Shown here in pieces: positions 6,927 through 14,609 of a stretch of 18,818 nucleotides of DNA (within the stretch, counting starts at the first letter, position 1; each line of letters starts with the position of its first letter). Source of the DNA: Legionellaceae bacterium (GTDB taxonomy: Bacteria > Pseudomonadota > Gammaproteobacteria > Legionellales > Legionellaceae). Both the position numbers and the translations under genes were made by a program. The notes below the pieces were generated by a model that was given only the letters and a program-made list of their open reading frames with translations, ran no database searches and was not told where the DNA came from. Location: contig CANNIJ010000016.1 in assembly GCA_947505025.1 (NCBI GenBank), positions 1 through 18,818 on the forward strand. Reading direction: 5' to 3'.

Positions 6927-9704
6927 TTAAGATCCTCCGATTTTTGGTTTGGCTGATCCAAGCTTGGACATTATAGAATCTGTCTTTTTTTCAGTTGCTG
7001 CTTTTGTTTTTCCGCTCATGCCGGCAGCAGCTTTGCCTGTCTCTTCACCGCCCTTCTCTAGTTTTCCTTTTGTCTCTTCATTCCACTGTGCCAATTCTTG
7101 ACCTACTGACTCAGGGTGCCCTCCGATCCAACGTAAGACTTTATCTGGCAAGGCATAAATTAATGTAAAAGATTTTTGCACTATAGTTAAATACATTGAA
7201 GTGTAAATTACAATAGCAAAAAAACCGGCATATAAAGAAGCCCAACTCACATATCCAGGTGCAGGACTCACTGAATAAAAACTACCGCTATCTGCTACGG
7301 GGTTCACTATACCTGTAGTGTACGAGGATACATGCTCAAACCCCACATTTAGGACCCAAACACCTATATAGCACATAGCTATAGCAGTTATATAACCAAT
7401 AATCATCATTGCAGGGCGCAAAAATACATTCATTAAAATCATCAGTGCTTGCTCACCCTTGCCTAACATACCCTCACCTTCAGGATGAGTTATACCCAGA
7501 GCAACTATCGGGGCTGCAACCATCGCTTCTATTACAGCCATTAACCATGCAATAACTCCAAATGTAAAAATCATATATGGATAAATTGGGATATAATAAG
7601 CAGTTGTGAACCCTACGCCGACCATTATAGCCATCCAACTCATTACTAATGGTATTGCTAATCCCCACAGGAAGATCATTCCAGGAATCACAGCAAATAT
7701 CACTGCATAAATGCCAAAAGAAATCCACATATTAACCATGTAATTAATATATGCTGTACCCATCAGAGCTAATGCAACAATTGGATTGTCGCCAGGGTGG
7801 CTAATATAGCCAACACCAGTGACAAAGATCTGAACCATTGTCATCATAGGGACATAAATTAATGCTTGTATAATCACATCAACAAGGCTAGCGATTCCAG
7901 ATATAACTACATTAAAAATTCCAAGAATTATATCATTGTAGAATAAGTCGCCTAAAGATCGGCCTACACACCATCCCAATATGTTTAAACCACAATCAAA
8001 ATTCTTGCGTGGCAGCTGCAGCATACTCGAAGTCATTGCAATATTCATATTTATACTCAAAGGTGGAGCCACTAAACCTGGCTGCCCGGGTAGTTGCACC
8101 ATGGCAGCATTATTTACAAATCCGTAGGCTGTAGAGGCAGCATCCCCTGTTGTCACATTACGAGCTGCTGTATTGGCCAGGTTTGGAGGATTAGTTCCAA
8201 TTAATGTTAGTACAGGAGTCAATACGGTTGAGGTTTTTGGGAAAATCAGGCAATATAATGTCGTTGAGTCAGTAGCACACACTGTAGATGGGTCTATAGT
8301 AGTACTTAGGTTTGTTATTGTACTTGGGAATCCTGAGTCAGAATCAACATCAGCTGCACTGCTTGTAGCACTACCACTTAAATTAACTAAATCAAAGAAA
8401 TACTGTCCAGCCGTCATCCAGCCATTGGCTTCTGCACCCGCGATAAATTCGCGCATTTTTTGCGCGCCACTAGCATTCTCTGCTTGTGCTGCCAAATTCA
8501 ATGATGGCATCATCACGCCATTATAATCATATACCGAACCCACCAATTCTGATCCAGCAAATAAAGATGAACCTGTGGGTTCGCCCCAACTGGTGCAAGT
8601 GTTGCTACTATTAGTACAATATGATCCGTTAGACATTTTGGGCAGTCCAAAAGCATCGTTGGCTTGGGGTGGGTGACTTGTGGAGTTATTGGTCGTTGGA
8701 TCGCCGGAGCTTGAATTGAGTTGCGGATCATTGCTAATCATACTTTGTGCGGTTTGACTTAAGTCATCGTACATTTGCTGCAGAGCTAGCGCTCGCGTAT
8801 TATTAAAAGTCGCAGATTCAGATACGCTCATAGATGGAACTTGTTGCATTGCATTCCATGTCATGGTTCCACATTTGCCATCAAAGGAGAGATAAGTTGC
8901 TTGGGTGGTTGTACTGCTGGTGCTGGTTGATTGGAAATTAGGCATGTTGACAGTAAAAGTCGTGGCACTCCGGTTCTGTTCCTGTACCTTAACAAAATCA
9001 ACTGTATCTATAAAACTCGGAACACTAGTGTTACAGAAGGCAGCACTATAATTAGGATCTTTTTCATTGCATATACCGCCATTACCCGAAGTCTTATTCA
9101 AAGATTCACGCTGAGCTTCAGCCTGTTTTTGCAGCCCGAGCATACAAACTTGGGCGCTAAGAATGTTCCCTGCGCCAGTATAAAGGAGTCCTAAGTTAGC
9201 TGAGCTGGTTGAAGTTACGCTACTTGATTGAGCTTGCACAATTTTACCGCCACTATTCAAATAACCTAATGCCGCGTTCCATATTTTGTCTGCAGCACCC
9301 ACTCCTTGTACCACCACCCACATAACAAAAATTTGGATCAAACAATACCCTGAAGCTTTTGGCAGTAATAATGCCAAACCCAGCGTCGCGCGCACAGGGA
9401 TCCAAACAGATGACCATTTATGGCCTAACATCTCACCTTCATGCGCCGTATTCATCGTGCCTACGATCAGGGTGTACATAATCACAATCCCACCCAAAGC
9501 AAGTACTGCGGCATTAAACACGGCAAACATAGCACCCATGATTTGTGATCCAGTGCCATGTAATACACCATCCACAACGCCGAAAATATCAGATAAAAAA
9601 ACCACAGAGATATCACTTAAAGGTGGGGCAAAACTAAATGATGAATCCGCTGCCATCACTATCGCTGGACAAAGCAAAGCTGCCAACAACAATAGTAATC
9701 TCAT
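6927..9704 (-). CDS. dotA: Dot/Icm type IVB secretion inner-membrane protein DotA
   Basis: DotA is the large polytopic inner-membrane protein of the Dot/Icm system (DotA/TraY family). In Legionella it has a cleaved signal peptide and is partly released as ring-shaped oligomers. I start it at ATG 9704: AAGGAA precedes it, it overlaps the icmV stop as ATGA, and it gives a clear signal peptide with cleavage near VMA-ADS (about residue 19). Length is 925, shorter than Legionella DotA (about 1048). TM segments lie at about 56-82 and 105-135. A periplasmic domain (about 150-585) rich in Ser, Thr, Asn and Cys follows. A C-terminal membrane block (about 590-850) contains IPIYPYMIFTFGVIAW and MVAAPIVALGITHPEGEG, then a Lys/Gly-rich cytoplasmic tail. 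The longer frame from 9752 would run deeper into icmV and is unlikely. Confidence 0.95.
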   Translation of the reverse strand: MRLLLLLAALLCPAIVMAADSSFSFAPPLSDISVVFLSDIFGVVDGVLHGTGSQIMGAMFAVFNAAVLALGGIVIMYTLIVGTMNTAHEGEMLGHKWSSVWIPVRATLGLALLLPKASGYCLIQIFVMWVVVQGVGAADKIWNAALGYLNSGGKIVQAQSSSVTSTSSANLGLLYTGAGNILSAQVCMLGLQKQAEAQRESLNKTSGNGGICNEKDPNYSAAFCNTSVPSFIDTVDFVKVQEQNRSATTFTVNMPNFQSTSTSSTTTQATYLSFDGKCGTMTWNAMQQVPSMSVSESATFNNTRALALQQMYDDLSQTAQSMISNDPQLNSSSGDPTTNNSTSHPPQANDAFGLPKMSNGSYCTNSSNTCTSWGEPTGSSLFAGSELVGSVYDYNGVMMPSLNLAAQAENASGAQKMREFIAGAEANGWMTAGQYFFDLVNLSGSATSSAADVDSDSGFPSTITNLSTTIDPSTVCATDSTTLYCLIFPKTSTVLTPVLTLIGTNPPNLANTAARNVTTGDAASTAYGFVNNAAMVQLPGQPGLVAPPLSINMNIAMTSSMLQLPRKNFDCGLNILGWCVGRSLGDLFYNDIILGIFNVVISGIASLVDVIIQALIYVPMMTMVQIFVTGVGYISHPGDNPIVALALMGTAYINYMVNMWISFGIYAVIFAVIPGMIFLWGLAIPLVMSWMAIMVGVGFTTAYYIPIYPYMIFTFGVIAWLMAVIEAMVAAPIVALGITHPEGEGMLGKGEQALMILMNVFLRPAMMIIGYITAIAMCYIGVWVLNVGFEHVSSYTTGIVNPVADSGSFYSVSPAPGYVSWASLYAGFFAIVIYTSMYLTIVQKSFTLIYALPDKVLRWIGGHPESVGQELAQWNEETKGKLEKGGEETGKAAAGMSGKTKAATEKKTDSIMSKLGSAKPKIGGS

Positions 9705-10159
9705 GTTTTTTTCCTTAATATAAGGTACTTGAACCAAGAGCTCAGAGAACAACTAAAGTTTCTCGTCTGAATAATAAACAGCCAATAACTATAGCGAAAA
9801 GCTAAAACCAATGCGATCATCCATACAATCAGACTGAGTAATATTCCAACCACAGTTCCATAAAAACATTGGTATATGACATATATCAACACAACAAACG
9901 AAGCTAGTAACATATATAAACTCAACCGATGTAGATCTCGAGCTTGCAGGTTTAACTGCAGATCAGTTAATTTCTTTCGAGTGACGACTTCCTCAAATGT
10001 TAAGCTGCTGGCCTGAGGTTTTTGTAAGATAAATAAATGCTGAAACATTTTAGATATGTAAACAAAGAATGATTGGGTGCGATCCCAATCTGACCATACA
10101 CGTACTCTAAATATACTAGAAAATAAACCCTTAATCCTTGATTCCGAAGTTTTTTTCAT
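9701..10159 (-). CDS. icmV: Dot/Icm type IVB secretion protein IcmV
   Basis: IcmV is a small inner-membrane Dot/Icm component of unclear mechanism, typically encoded just before dotA. From ATG 10159 it has 152 residues, matching Legionella IcmV (151). It begins MKKTSESRIKGLFSSIFRVRVWSDW in pattern: a basic amphipathic stretch, then FEEV (56-59), then two TM helices (about 79-97 and 103-121) and LVLAFRYSYWLFIIQTRNFSCS. Other in-frame starts exist: ATG 10168, ATG 10252 (with AAAGG five bases upstream) and TTG 10273. I prefer 10159 for family length, and a candidate promoter lies just upstream of it. The stop overlaps the dotA start (ATGA). It is divergent from icmW, as in Legionella. Confidence 0.9.
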   Translation of the reverse strand: MKKTSESRIKGLFSSIFRVRVWSDWDRTQSFFVYISKMFQHLFILQKPQASSLTFEEVVTRKKLTDLQLNLQARDLHRLSLYMLLASFVVLIYVIYQCFYGTVVGILLSLIVWMIALVLAFRYSYWLFIIQTRNFSCSLSSWFKYLILRKKT

Positions 10160-10215
10160 AAGCTGCATTATTCCTTGTGCGGCCAGACTATGGGACTCTG
10201 GCGCTGCCAGATCAT

Positions 10216-10244
10216 TTAATATATTCTTATAGTCATAGTTACAA
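10216..10244 (-). promoter_or_regulatory. Candidate icmV-dotA promoter
   Basis: On the minus strand, TTGTAA (10239-10244) and TATTAA (10216-10221) are separated by exactly 17 bp. Each matches sigma-70 consensus at 4 of 6 positions. Initiation near 10209 would leave a leader of about 50 bases before ATG 10159, but would exclude the longer icmV starts at 10252 and 10273. Motif evidence only. Confidence 0.28.
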
Positions 10245-10303
10245 GAATACATATTAACCTTTATGTCGTCCAATACTTTACAGGCCTAAATTAAGAGTAG
10301 ACT

Positions 10304-10759
10304 ATGCTAGATATAAGTCACGAAGCTTCAGCAAATTATTGGTATGAATTTAATGACCCGATGATCTATCGGGTGGTAATGTTTATGGAAAGTGTTGAAT
10401 CTTGGACTTTAGATGATGATCCGCTAGTCGAGGCGTCAATCCTGGCTCTAGCCCAAGCAATAGAAAACAGCAGTTCTATCAACATTGACTCCGTTGGCCA
10501 TGAAAAATCTTTTATTAAATTAATCTCTCAAATTAAAACCGGACGAGGACTGCGTTTGCTGCAGGCCATCGATGCTCTACATCCAGGCAGCGCGAGTAAA
10601 GTCTTAATGTATGCTGAGGCGGCTAGCCGTGAGTCTCAGGGGGACGCGGCTTTTTTCCTGAAACGCAATATAGTTTTTGAACGACTAAGATTATTGGCCA
10701 GGACTTTTTCAGATACACGATTACAATTAGTTGAACGCGCTATTGAGGGGGAAGTGTGA
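10304..10759 (+). CDS. icmW: Dot/Icm type IVB secretion adaptor IcmW
   Basis: IcmW is a small acidic cytoplasmic protein that forms a chaperone/adaptor with IcmS and delivers many effectors to the DotL coupling complex. The 151 residues equal the Legionella protein in length. Conserved segments are SHEASANYWYEFNDPMIYRV (5-24), FMESVESWTLDDDP (27-40), KTGRGLRLLQAIDALHPGSAS (78-98, given in pattern) and FFLKRNIVFERLRLLAR (117-133). There is no signal peptide or TM segment. It is the first gene of the icmW-icmX operon, divergent from icmV, and ends in a TGATG junction with icmX. A GAG-containing purine stretch (AAGAGTAG) lies just before the ATG. icmS, its partner, is not in this window. Confidence 0.96.
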   Translation: MLDISHEASANYWYEFNDPMIYRVVMFMESVESWTLDDDPLVEASILALAQAIENSSSINIDSVGHEKSFIKLISQIKTGRGLRLLQAIDALHPGSASKVLMYAEAASRESQGDAAFFLKRNIVFERLRLLARTFSDTRLQLVERAIEGEV

Positions 10760-12132
10760 TGCCTAAACTGAAAAAAATATTTTTAATTTTAATCTGCGCA
10801 GCTTTGCCAGCACTGACAAATTCCGCAGAATTCTTCCCCAACCATAACTCAGGAAATATTCAGTCGAATGATGAGCTAACTTTGATCGCAAACTATTTGC
10901 TCAGACTAGGACAGTACATGGGATACAATTTACAACAAGACGCGCCAGAATCAGAATCCCCAAGTGATACATTGCTCACATATTTATCTGACAGCACTTC
11001 CCAGACATTGGGTCAAAAGATTTTTGAACAAACGGCTTGGGTAACAATCCTGGGAGCAATCCCGGTCAACACTTCTAGTCAGGAAGTCCAAAATTTTGTT
11101 CCCTCAAGTAACCCATCGAACGCAATCAACAAACAAGCAAATTTTACTTTTGCCAATTATACAAAAGAAGATTCGACTGGCATATCTGTTATTCCTAATA
11201 TTGACCATAAAGAATATATCAATGACCCGGGTTCTCAATCTGCGCTGAATATTTTATCCACTGAAGACTCTACATTTTGCGATCCACCCTCATCCACTAC
11301 AAGCAGCACGTCATCCACAACAAGCAGCAATCCGTGTCTGTCAACAAGGGTAATTATGGATAATGTCTTAGCCGACATCATGACAGATAATAAGCTACCA
11401 GACGCGGGTAGCATTTATTCTGAACAAAACTTAGCAAGTTTAGCCGGGCAATTGAATAGCAATACTTTAACTGCGCCATTACTCTATGATGTTGATGGTT
11501 CTAGCACGTCTAGCTCAGAAAAAAGTACTGGCTTGCCCAGCAAAACGCAAGCTCAACAAGCTGGAAATTTTGTACGCTATATTATTAATGAGCTATCAGC
11601 ACAATCATTTTTTAATAAGACTGCATACTCAACAGAGTGGCTAAGTGCATACCCTAACGGTTCAGCAACATTAGTCGGAGACACCAACGCTCAATCAACA
11701 CAATTACAAGCCCAAACTAACCTGGAAAACTACTTTACCAGTCTTAGAGCCTTTACTGCTCAAAGCTCAGTGGCAATCAATAATATATATGGCATACTAT
11801 CAAAGCGTATGGCACAAAGTACCCCTGCAGATAGTAGCCAGAAATCTTCAACCAGCAGTCAAGCATTAAGTGAATATCAACTGGCTTCTTGGCGAATTTA
11901 TGACCCAACGCACCAACAACAATGGATCGATCAACTCAATACTGCATCTGCTGCCACAGTACAAAAAGAAATAGCGATCTTACTGTCTGAGATGAACTAT
12001 CAATTATATTTAAATCGCCAACAGGAAGAAAGAATTTTATTAACGAACAGCATTCAACTGTTACAAGCTTTAAATCTGAACAAACCAGTTCTAGCCAGCT
12101 CATCAGGCCAGGTGAGTACGACCGTAAATTAA
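10759..12132 (+). CDS. icmX: Dot/Icm type IVB secretion periplasmic protein IcmX
   Basis: IcmX is a periplasmic Dot/Icm protein required for intracellular growth in Legionella, where a truncated form is found in culture medium. From ATG 10759 it is 457 residues (Legionella about 466). It has a Sec signal peptide (MPKLKKIFLILICAALPALT..., cleavage near NSA-EFF, residue 23) and no further TM helix. The mature protein is rich in Ser, Thr, Asn and Gln, with an imperfect seven-residue duplication at about 178-191. The C-terminal half contains FVRYIINELSAQSFFNKTAYSTEWL in pattern and WRIYDPTHQQQWIDQLN. The start overlaps the icmW stop by one base (TGATG) and is preceded by GGGGGAAG. A GTG at 10756 is an alternative start. 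Assignment rests on position after icmW plus signal-peptide architecture and length; the sequence itself is poorly conserved. Confidence 0.9.
   Translation: MPKLKKIFLILICAALPALTNSAEFFPNHNSGNIQSNDELTLIANYLLRLGQYMGYNLQQDAPESESPSDTLLTYLSDSTSQTLGQKIFEQTAWVTILGAIPVNTSSQEVQNFVPSSNPSNAINKQANFTFANYTKEDSTGISVIPNIDHKEYINDPGSQSALNILSTEDSTFCDPPSSTTSSTSSTTSSNPCLSTRVIMDNVLADIMTDNKLPDAGSIYSEQNLASLAGQLNSNTLTAPLLYDVDGSSTSSSEKSTGLPSKTQAQQAGNFVRYIINELSAQSFFNKTAYSTEWLSAYPNGSATLVGDTNAQSTQLQAQTNLENYFTSLRAFTAQSSVAINNIYGILSKRMAQSTPADSSQKSSTSSQALSEYQLASWRIYDPTHQQQWIDQLNTASAATVQKEIAILLSEMNYQLYLNRQQEERILLTNSIQLLQALNLNKPVLASSSGQVSTTVN
11290..11331 (+). repeat. 21-bp imperfect tandem repeat inside icmX
   Basis: Two adjacent 21-bp units (11290-11310 and 11311-11331) differ at three positions. 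They encode SSTTSST followed by SSTTSSN, so they are in frame and lie in a low-complexity part of the mature IcmX. Confidence 0.7.
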
Positions 12133-12142
12133 AGTTAAGGTG

Positions 12143-12177
12143 CGCTTGATGCAATCAAGCGTATAATGCTTTATAAT
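12143..12177 (+). promoter_or_regulatory. Hairpin and tandem TATAAT elements upstream of hemA
   Basis: Just after icmX, CGCTTGAT (12143-12150) pairs perfectly with ATCAAGCG (12154-12161) around a three-base GCA loop. It is followed immediately by two perfect TATAAT hexamers at 12162-12167 and 12172-12177. The hairpin has no T-run, so a terminator is doubtful. No -35 with 16-18 bp spacing is convincing for either TATAAT. Confidence 0.35.
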
Positions 12178-12188
12178 AGCAACCTACT

Positions 12189-12218
12189 TTGACTGAATGC
12201 GCGCATTCCTAAGATAAA
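12189..12218 (+). promoter_or_regulatory. Candidate hemA promoter with palindrome in spacer
   Basis: TTGACT (12189-12194) serves as a -35. A weak -10 follows, either TAAGAT (12210-12215, spacer 15) or GATAAA (12213-12218, spacer 18). The spacer contains the perfect 14-bp palindrome GAATGCGCGCATTC (12195-12208), positioned like an operator. The hemA ATG lies about 30 bases further on, without a clear Shine-Dalgarno. Confidence 0.3.
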
Positions 12219-12246
12219 TTGGTAACTCACGCGCACATTCTACTCT

Positions 12247-13524
12247 ATGGTGCATACTTTTATCGTGTTGGTTGCTTGCGGTCTGAATCATAACACAGCC
12301 CCAATTGAGGTGCGTGAACTCCTGGCTTGGCCTGCTGCAATGCATGACCAACTAATTCGTCGATGGATGGATTTGCCTGCAGTTCAGGAAGTTGTACTGT
12401 TATCTACTTGTAACCGCACTGAAGTCTATTGCCACATAGATGATTCACCAGAGCGTGTTAGCGCTTGGTTTTCACATGTACATCATGTGTCTATCAACCG
12501 CCTCCGGGATTATCTTTATACACACTCAGGGATTGATGCAGTCAAACATATCATGCGTGTCGCCAGCGGTTTGGACTCCATGATGCTAGGCGAGCCGCAA
12601 ATATTAGGGCAACTCAAACAAGTGTATCAAAGTTCACAAAACTGTAGTGCTCTCAATGGAACATTACGTGAGATGTTTCAGTATGTTTTTCGCGCGAGTA
12701 AAAATATCCGGCAAAATAGTGGGGTTGGACGTCATCCAATCAGCATAGCCAGTGCTGCTGTACAACTTATATTACAAGCCTGGCCCGAAAACACCGCTTT
12801 AAATGTGCTATTAATCGGATCTGGAGAAACAGCCGAGCTAGTGGGTAAGTATCTACATCAACAAGCACGACATAATTTTACCATAGCAAGTAGAACCAGT
12901 GATCATGCGCAAAATCTAGCCGACATGGTCTTGGGAAAGGCCGTTAACATCACCGATCTGGCGCTGCATCTGCCAGAAGCTGACGTGGTTGTATCTGCAA
13001 CTTCATGCCCACTGCCATTTATAAGTCGTAGTTTAGTCCAATCGGCATTATCTACGCGCAATAATGCCAAAATGTTTTTTTTAGACCTGGCTGTACCACG
13101 CGACATAGAAGCAGAGGTCAGCGAAATTCCAGGAGTAACTCTTTGTAATATCGATGATTTAAGTGCATTTATTACTCACGGCCTGGCTGAGCGTCAAGCT
13201 GCGGCAAAAAACGCAGAACTAATGATAGAACAAGCAATACTAGATTATGAGCGTATTAACCGAGCACGCCAAACAAAACATATAATCTGCAATTATCGTC
13301 AGAGAATGCAACAATTAGCTAATGTAGAATTAACTCATGCAATCAATCAAATAAATATCGGTAAAGATCCAGCTACCGTATTAAGTGAGTTTAGTGAGAA
13401 GTTAATTAATAAATTAACACATAAACCCTCGATAGGATTGAGGCAAGCCGCATGGGATGATCAAAGTGCACTACTAGAGTTAGCTGACTATCTGTTTTCA
13501 ATCGAGGATGTACAACCAGTATGA
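12247..13524 (+). CDS. hemA: Glutamyl-tRNA reductase HemA
   Basis: HemA reduces glutamyl-tRNA to glutamate-1-semialdehyde with NADPH, the first committed step of C5 tetrapyrrole (heme) synthesis. The 425 residues compare with about 418 in E. coli. The N-terminal catalytic domain shows GLNHNTAP (12-19), the catalytic cysteine C55 in STCNRTE (53-59), MLGEPQILGQLK (113-124) and GRHPISIASAAV (161-172). The NADPH domain has LLIGSGETAELV (188-199). The C-terminal dimerisation helix follows (ERINRARQTKHI region and onward). The ATG chosen extends slightly beyond the usual N-terminus (family proteins start just before the LGLNH stretch). A TTG at 12268 is possible, but no start here has a strong ribosome-binding site. 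The stop overlaps prfA as ATGA, giving the hemA-prfA-prmC operon known in gammaproteobacteria. Confidence 0.96.
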   Translation: MVHTFIVLVACGLNHNTAPIEVRELLAWPAAMHDQLIRRWMDLPAVQEVVLLSTCNRTEVYCHIDDSPERVSAWFSHVHHVSINRLRDYLYTHSGIDAVKHIMRVASGLDSMMLGEPQILGQLKQVYQSSQNCSALNGTLREMFQYVFRASKNIRQNSGVGRHPISIASAAVQLILQAWPENTALNVLLIGSGETAELVGKYLHQQARHNFTIASRTSDHAQNLADMVLGKAVNITDLALHLPEADVVVSATSCPLPFISRSLVQSALSTRNNAKMFFLDLAVPRDIEAEVSEIPGVTLCNIDDLSAFITHGLAERQAAAKNAELMIEQAILDYERINRARQTKHIICNYRQRMQQLANVELTHAINQINIGKDPATVLSEFSEKLINKLTHKPSIGLRQAAWDDQSALLELADYLFSIEDVQPV

Positions 13525-14609
13525 AACCTTCTCTACAACACAAACTCGAGCATCTATTAGAACGCTTTCAAGAAATCAGCGTGCTTTTATCCGAAGCTAG
13601 CGTGATCGCTGTGCAATCTCAATTTACAGCCCTGGCAAAAGAATACGCACAATTAGAGCCGCTAGCACAATGTTACCAGCAATATGCGCAAACAGAGGCC
13701 AACATTGTAGAATTACAGGCGTTAATATCTGGTAAAGATCCTGAGATCACAGAGATGGCGGCAGAAGAAATGCACACAGCCAAACATACTTTGGATAAAT
13801 TAGATGATCAATTACAATGGTTTTTAATTCCAGCAGATCCAGATGACCAACGTAATATATACCTAGAGGTTAGAGCTGGGACTGGAGGTGATGAAGCCGC
13901 ATTATTTGCTGGTGATCTGTTTAGAATGTACAGTCGTTACGCTGAAAATCAAGGCTGGGCCTTGGAAGTAATCAGTGCCAGTCATGGCGAAAAAGGTGGT
14001 TTCAAAGAAATAATTGCACAAATCAGCGGTCACTCGGTCTATGCTCAGCTGAAGTTTGAATCCGGTGCCCATCGAGTACAACGTGTGCCCAGTACAGAAT
14101 CTCAGGGGCGTGTACATACCTCGGCGTGTACTGTGGCTGTTTTACCAGAAGTAGATGAAATCAATGACATTCCAATTCAGTCAGATGACTTGCGCATAGA
14201 TACATATCGCTCATCTGGAGCAGGTGGTCAGCATATCAACAAAACAGATTCTGCGATTAGGATCACACATTTACCTACAGGAACCGTCGTTGAATGCCAG
14301 GACGAACGCTCTCAACATAAAAATCGTGCAAAAGCCATGGCATTGCTAAAAAGCCGACTACTCAATGCAGAGCAAACCAAACAACGCCAAGAACAAGCAC
14401 AAATACGTAAGTCATTAGTAGGCAGCGGTGATAGATCCGAGCGCATTCGCACGTACAATTTCCCTCAAGGCCGTTTAACGGATCATCGCATTCAATTAAC
14501 CTTATATCAATTGCCAGATATCATGGAAGGGGATTTAACCCCGCTGATCGATGCATTAAAGCGTGAACATCACGCTGAGCTTTTAGCTGCGCTTGGCCAA
14601 CAAGAATGA
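13521..14609 (+). CDS. prfA: Peptide chain release factor 1 (RF1)
   Basis: RF1 reads UAA and UAG stop codons and triggers peptide release on the ribosome. The 362 residues (E. coli 360) contain VRAGTGGDEAALFA (117-130). The stop-recognition PxT motif is P190-S191-T192 within RVPSTESQGR; E. coli has PAT. The peptidyl-tRNA hydrolysis motif GGQ is at 235-237 within SSGAGGQHINKTDSA. The PxT motif (rather than SPF of RF2) identifies RF1. It overlaps hemA and prmC with ATGA junctions. PrmC, encoded next, methylates the GGQ glutamine. No frameshift or truncation is seen. Confidence 0.98.
   Translation: MKPSLQHKLEHLLERFQEISVLLSEASVIAVQSQFTALAKEYAQLEPLAQCYQQYAQTEANIVELQALISGKDPEITEMAAEEMHTAKHTLDKLDDQLQWFLIPADPDDQRNIYLEVRAGTGGDEAALFAGDLFRMYSRYAENQGWALEVISASHGEKGGFKEIIAQISGHSVYAQLKFESGAHRVQRVPSTESQGRVHTSACTVAVLPEVDEINDIPIQSDDLRIDTYRSSGAGGQHINKTDSAIRITHLPTGTVVECQDERSQHKNRAKAMALLKSRLLNAEQTKQRQEQAQIRKSLVGSGDRSERIRTYNFPQGRLTDHRIQLTLYQLPDIMEGDLTPLIDALKREHHAELLAALGQQE

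Noticed and set aside
8931..9723. Plus-strand open frames of 87 and 145 codons across dotA
   Set aside because: Antisense to the dotA signal peptide, first TM segments and periplasmic domain; composition follows the dotA codons in reverse.
12143..12161. Hairpin after icmX as a rho-independent terminator
   Set aside because: The 8-bp stem is perfect but the following bases are TATAATGC, not a T-run; listed as a possible regulatory element instead.
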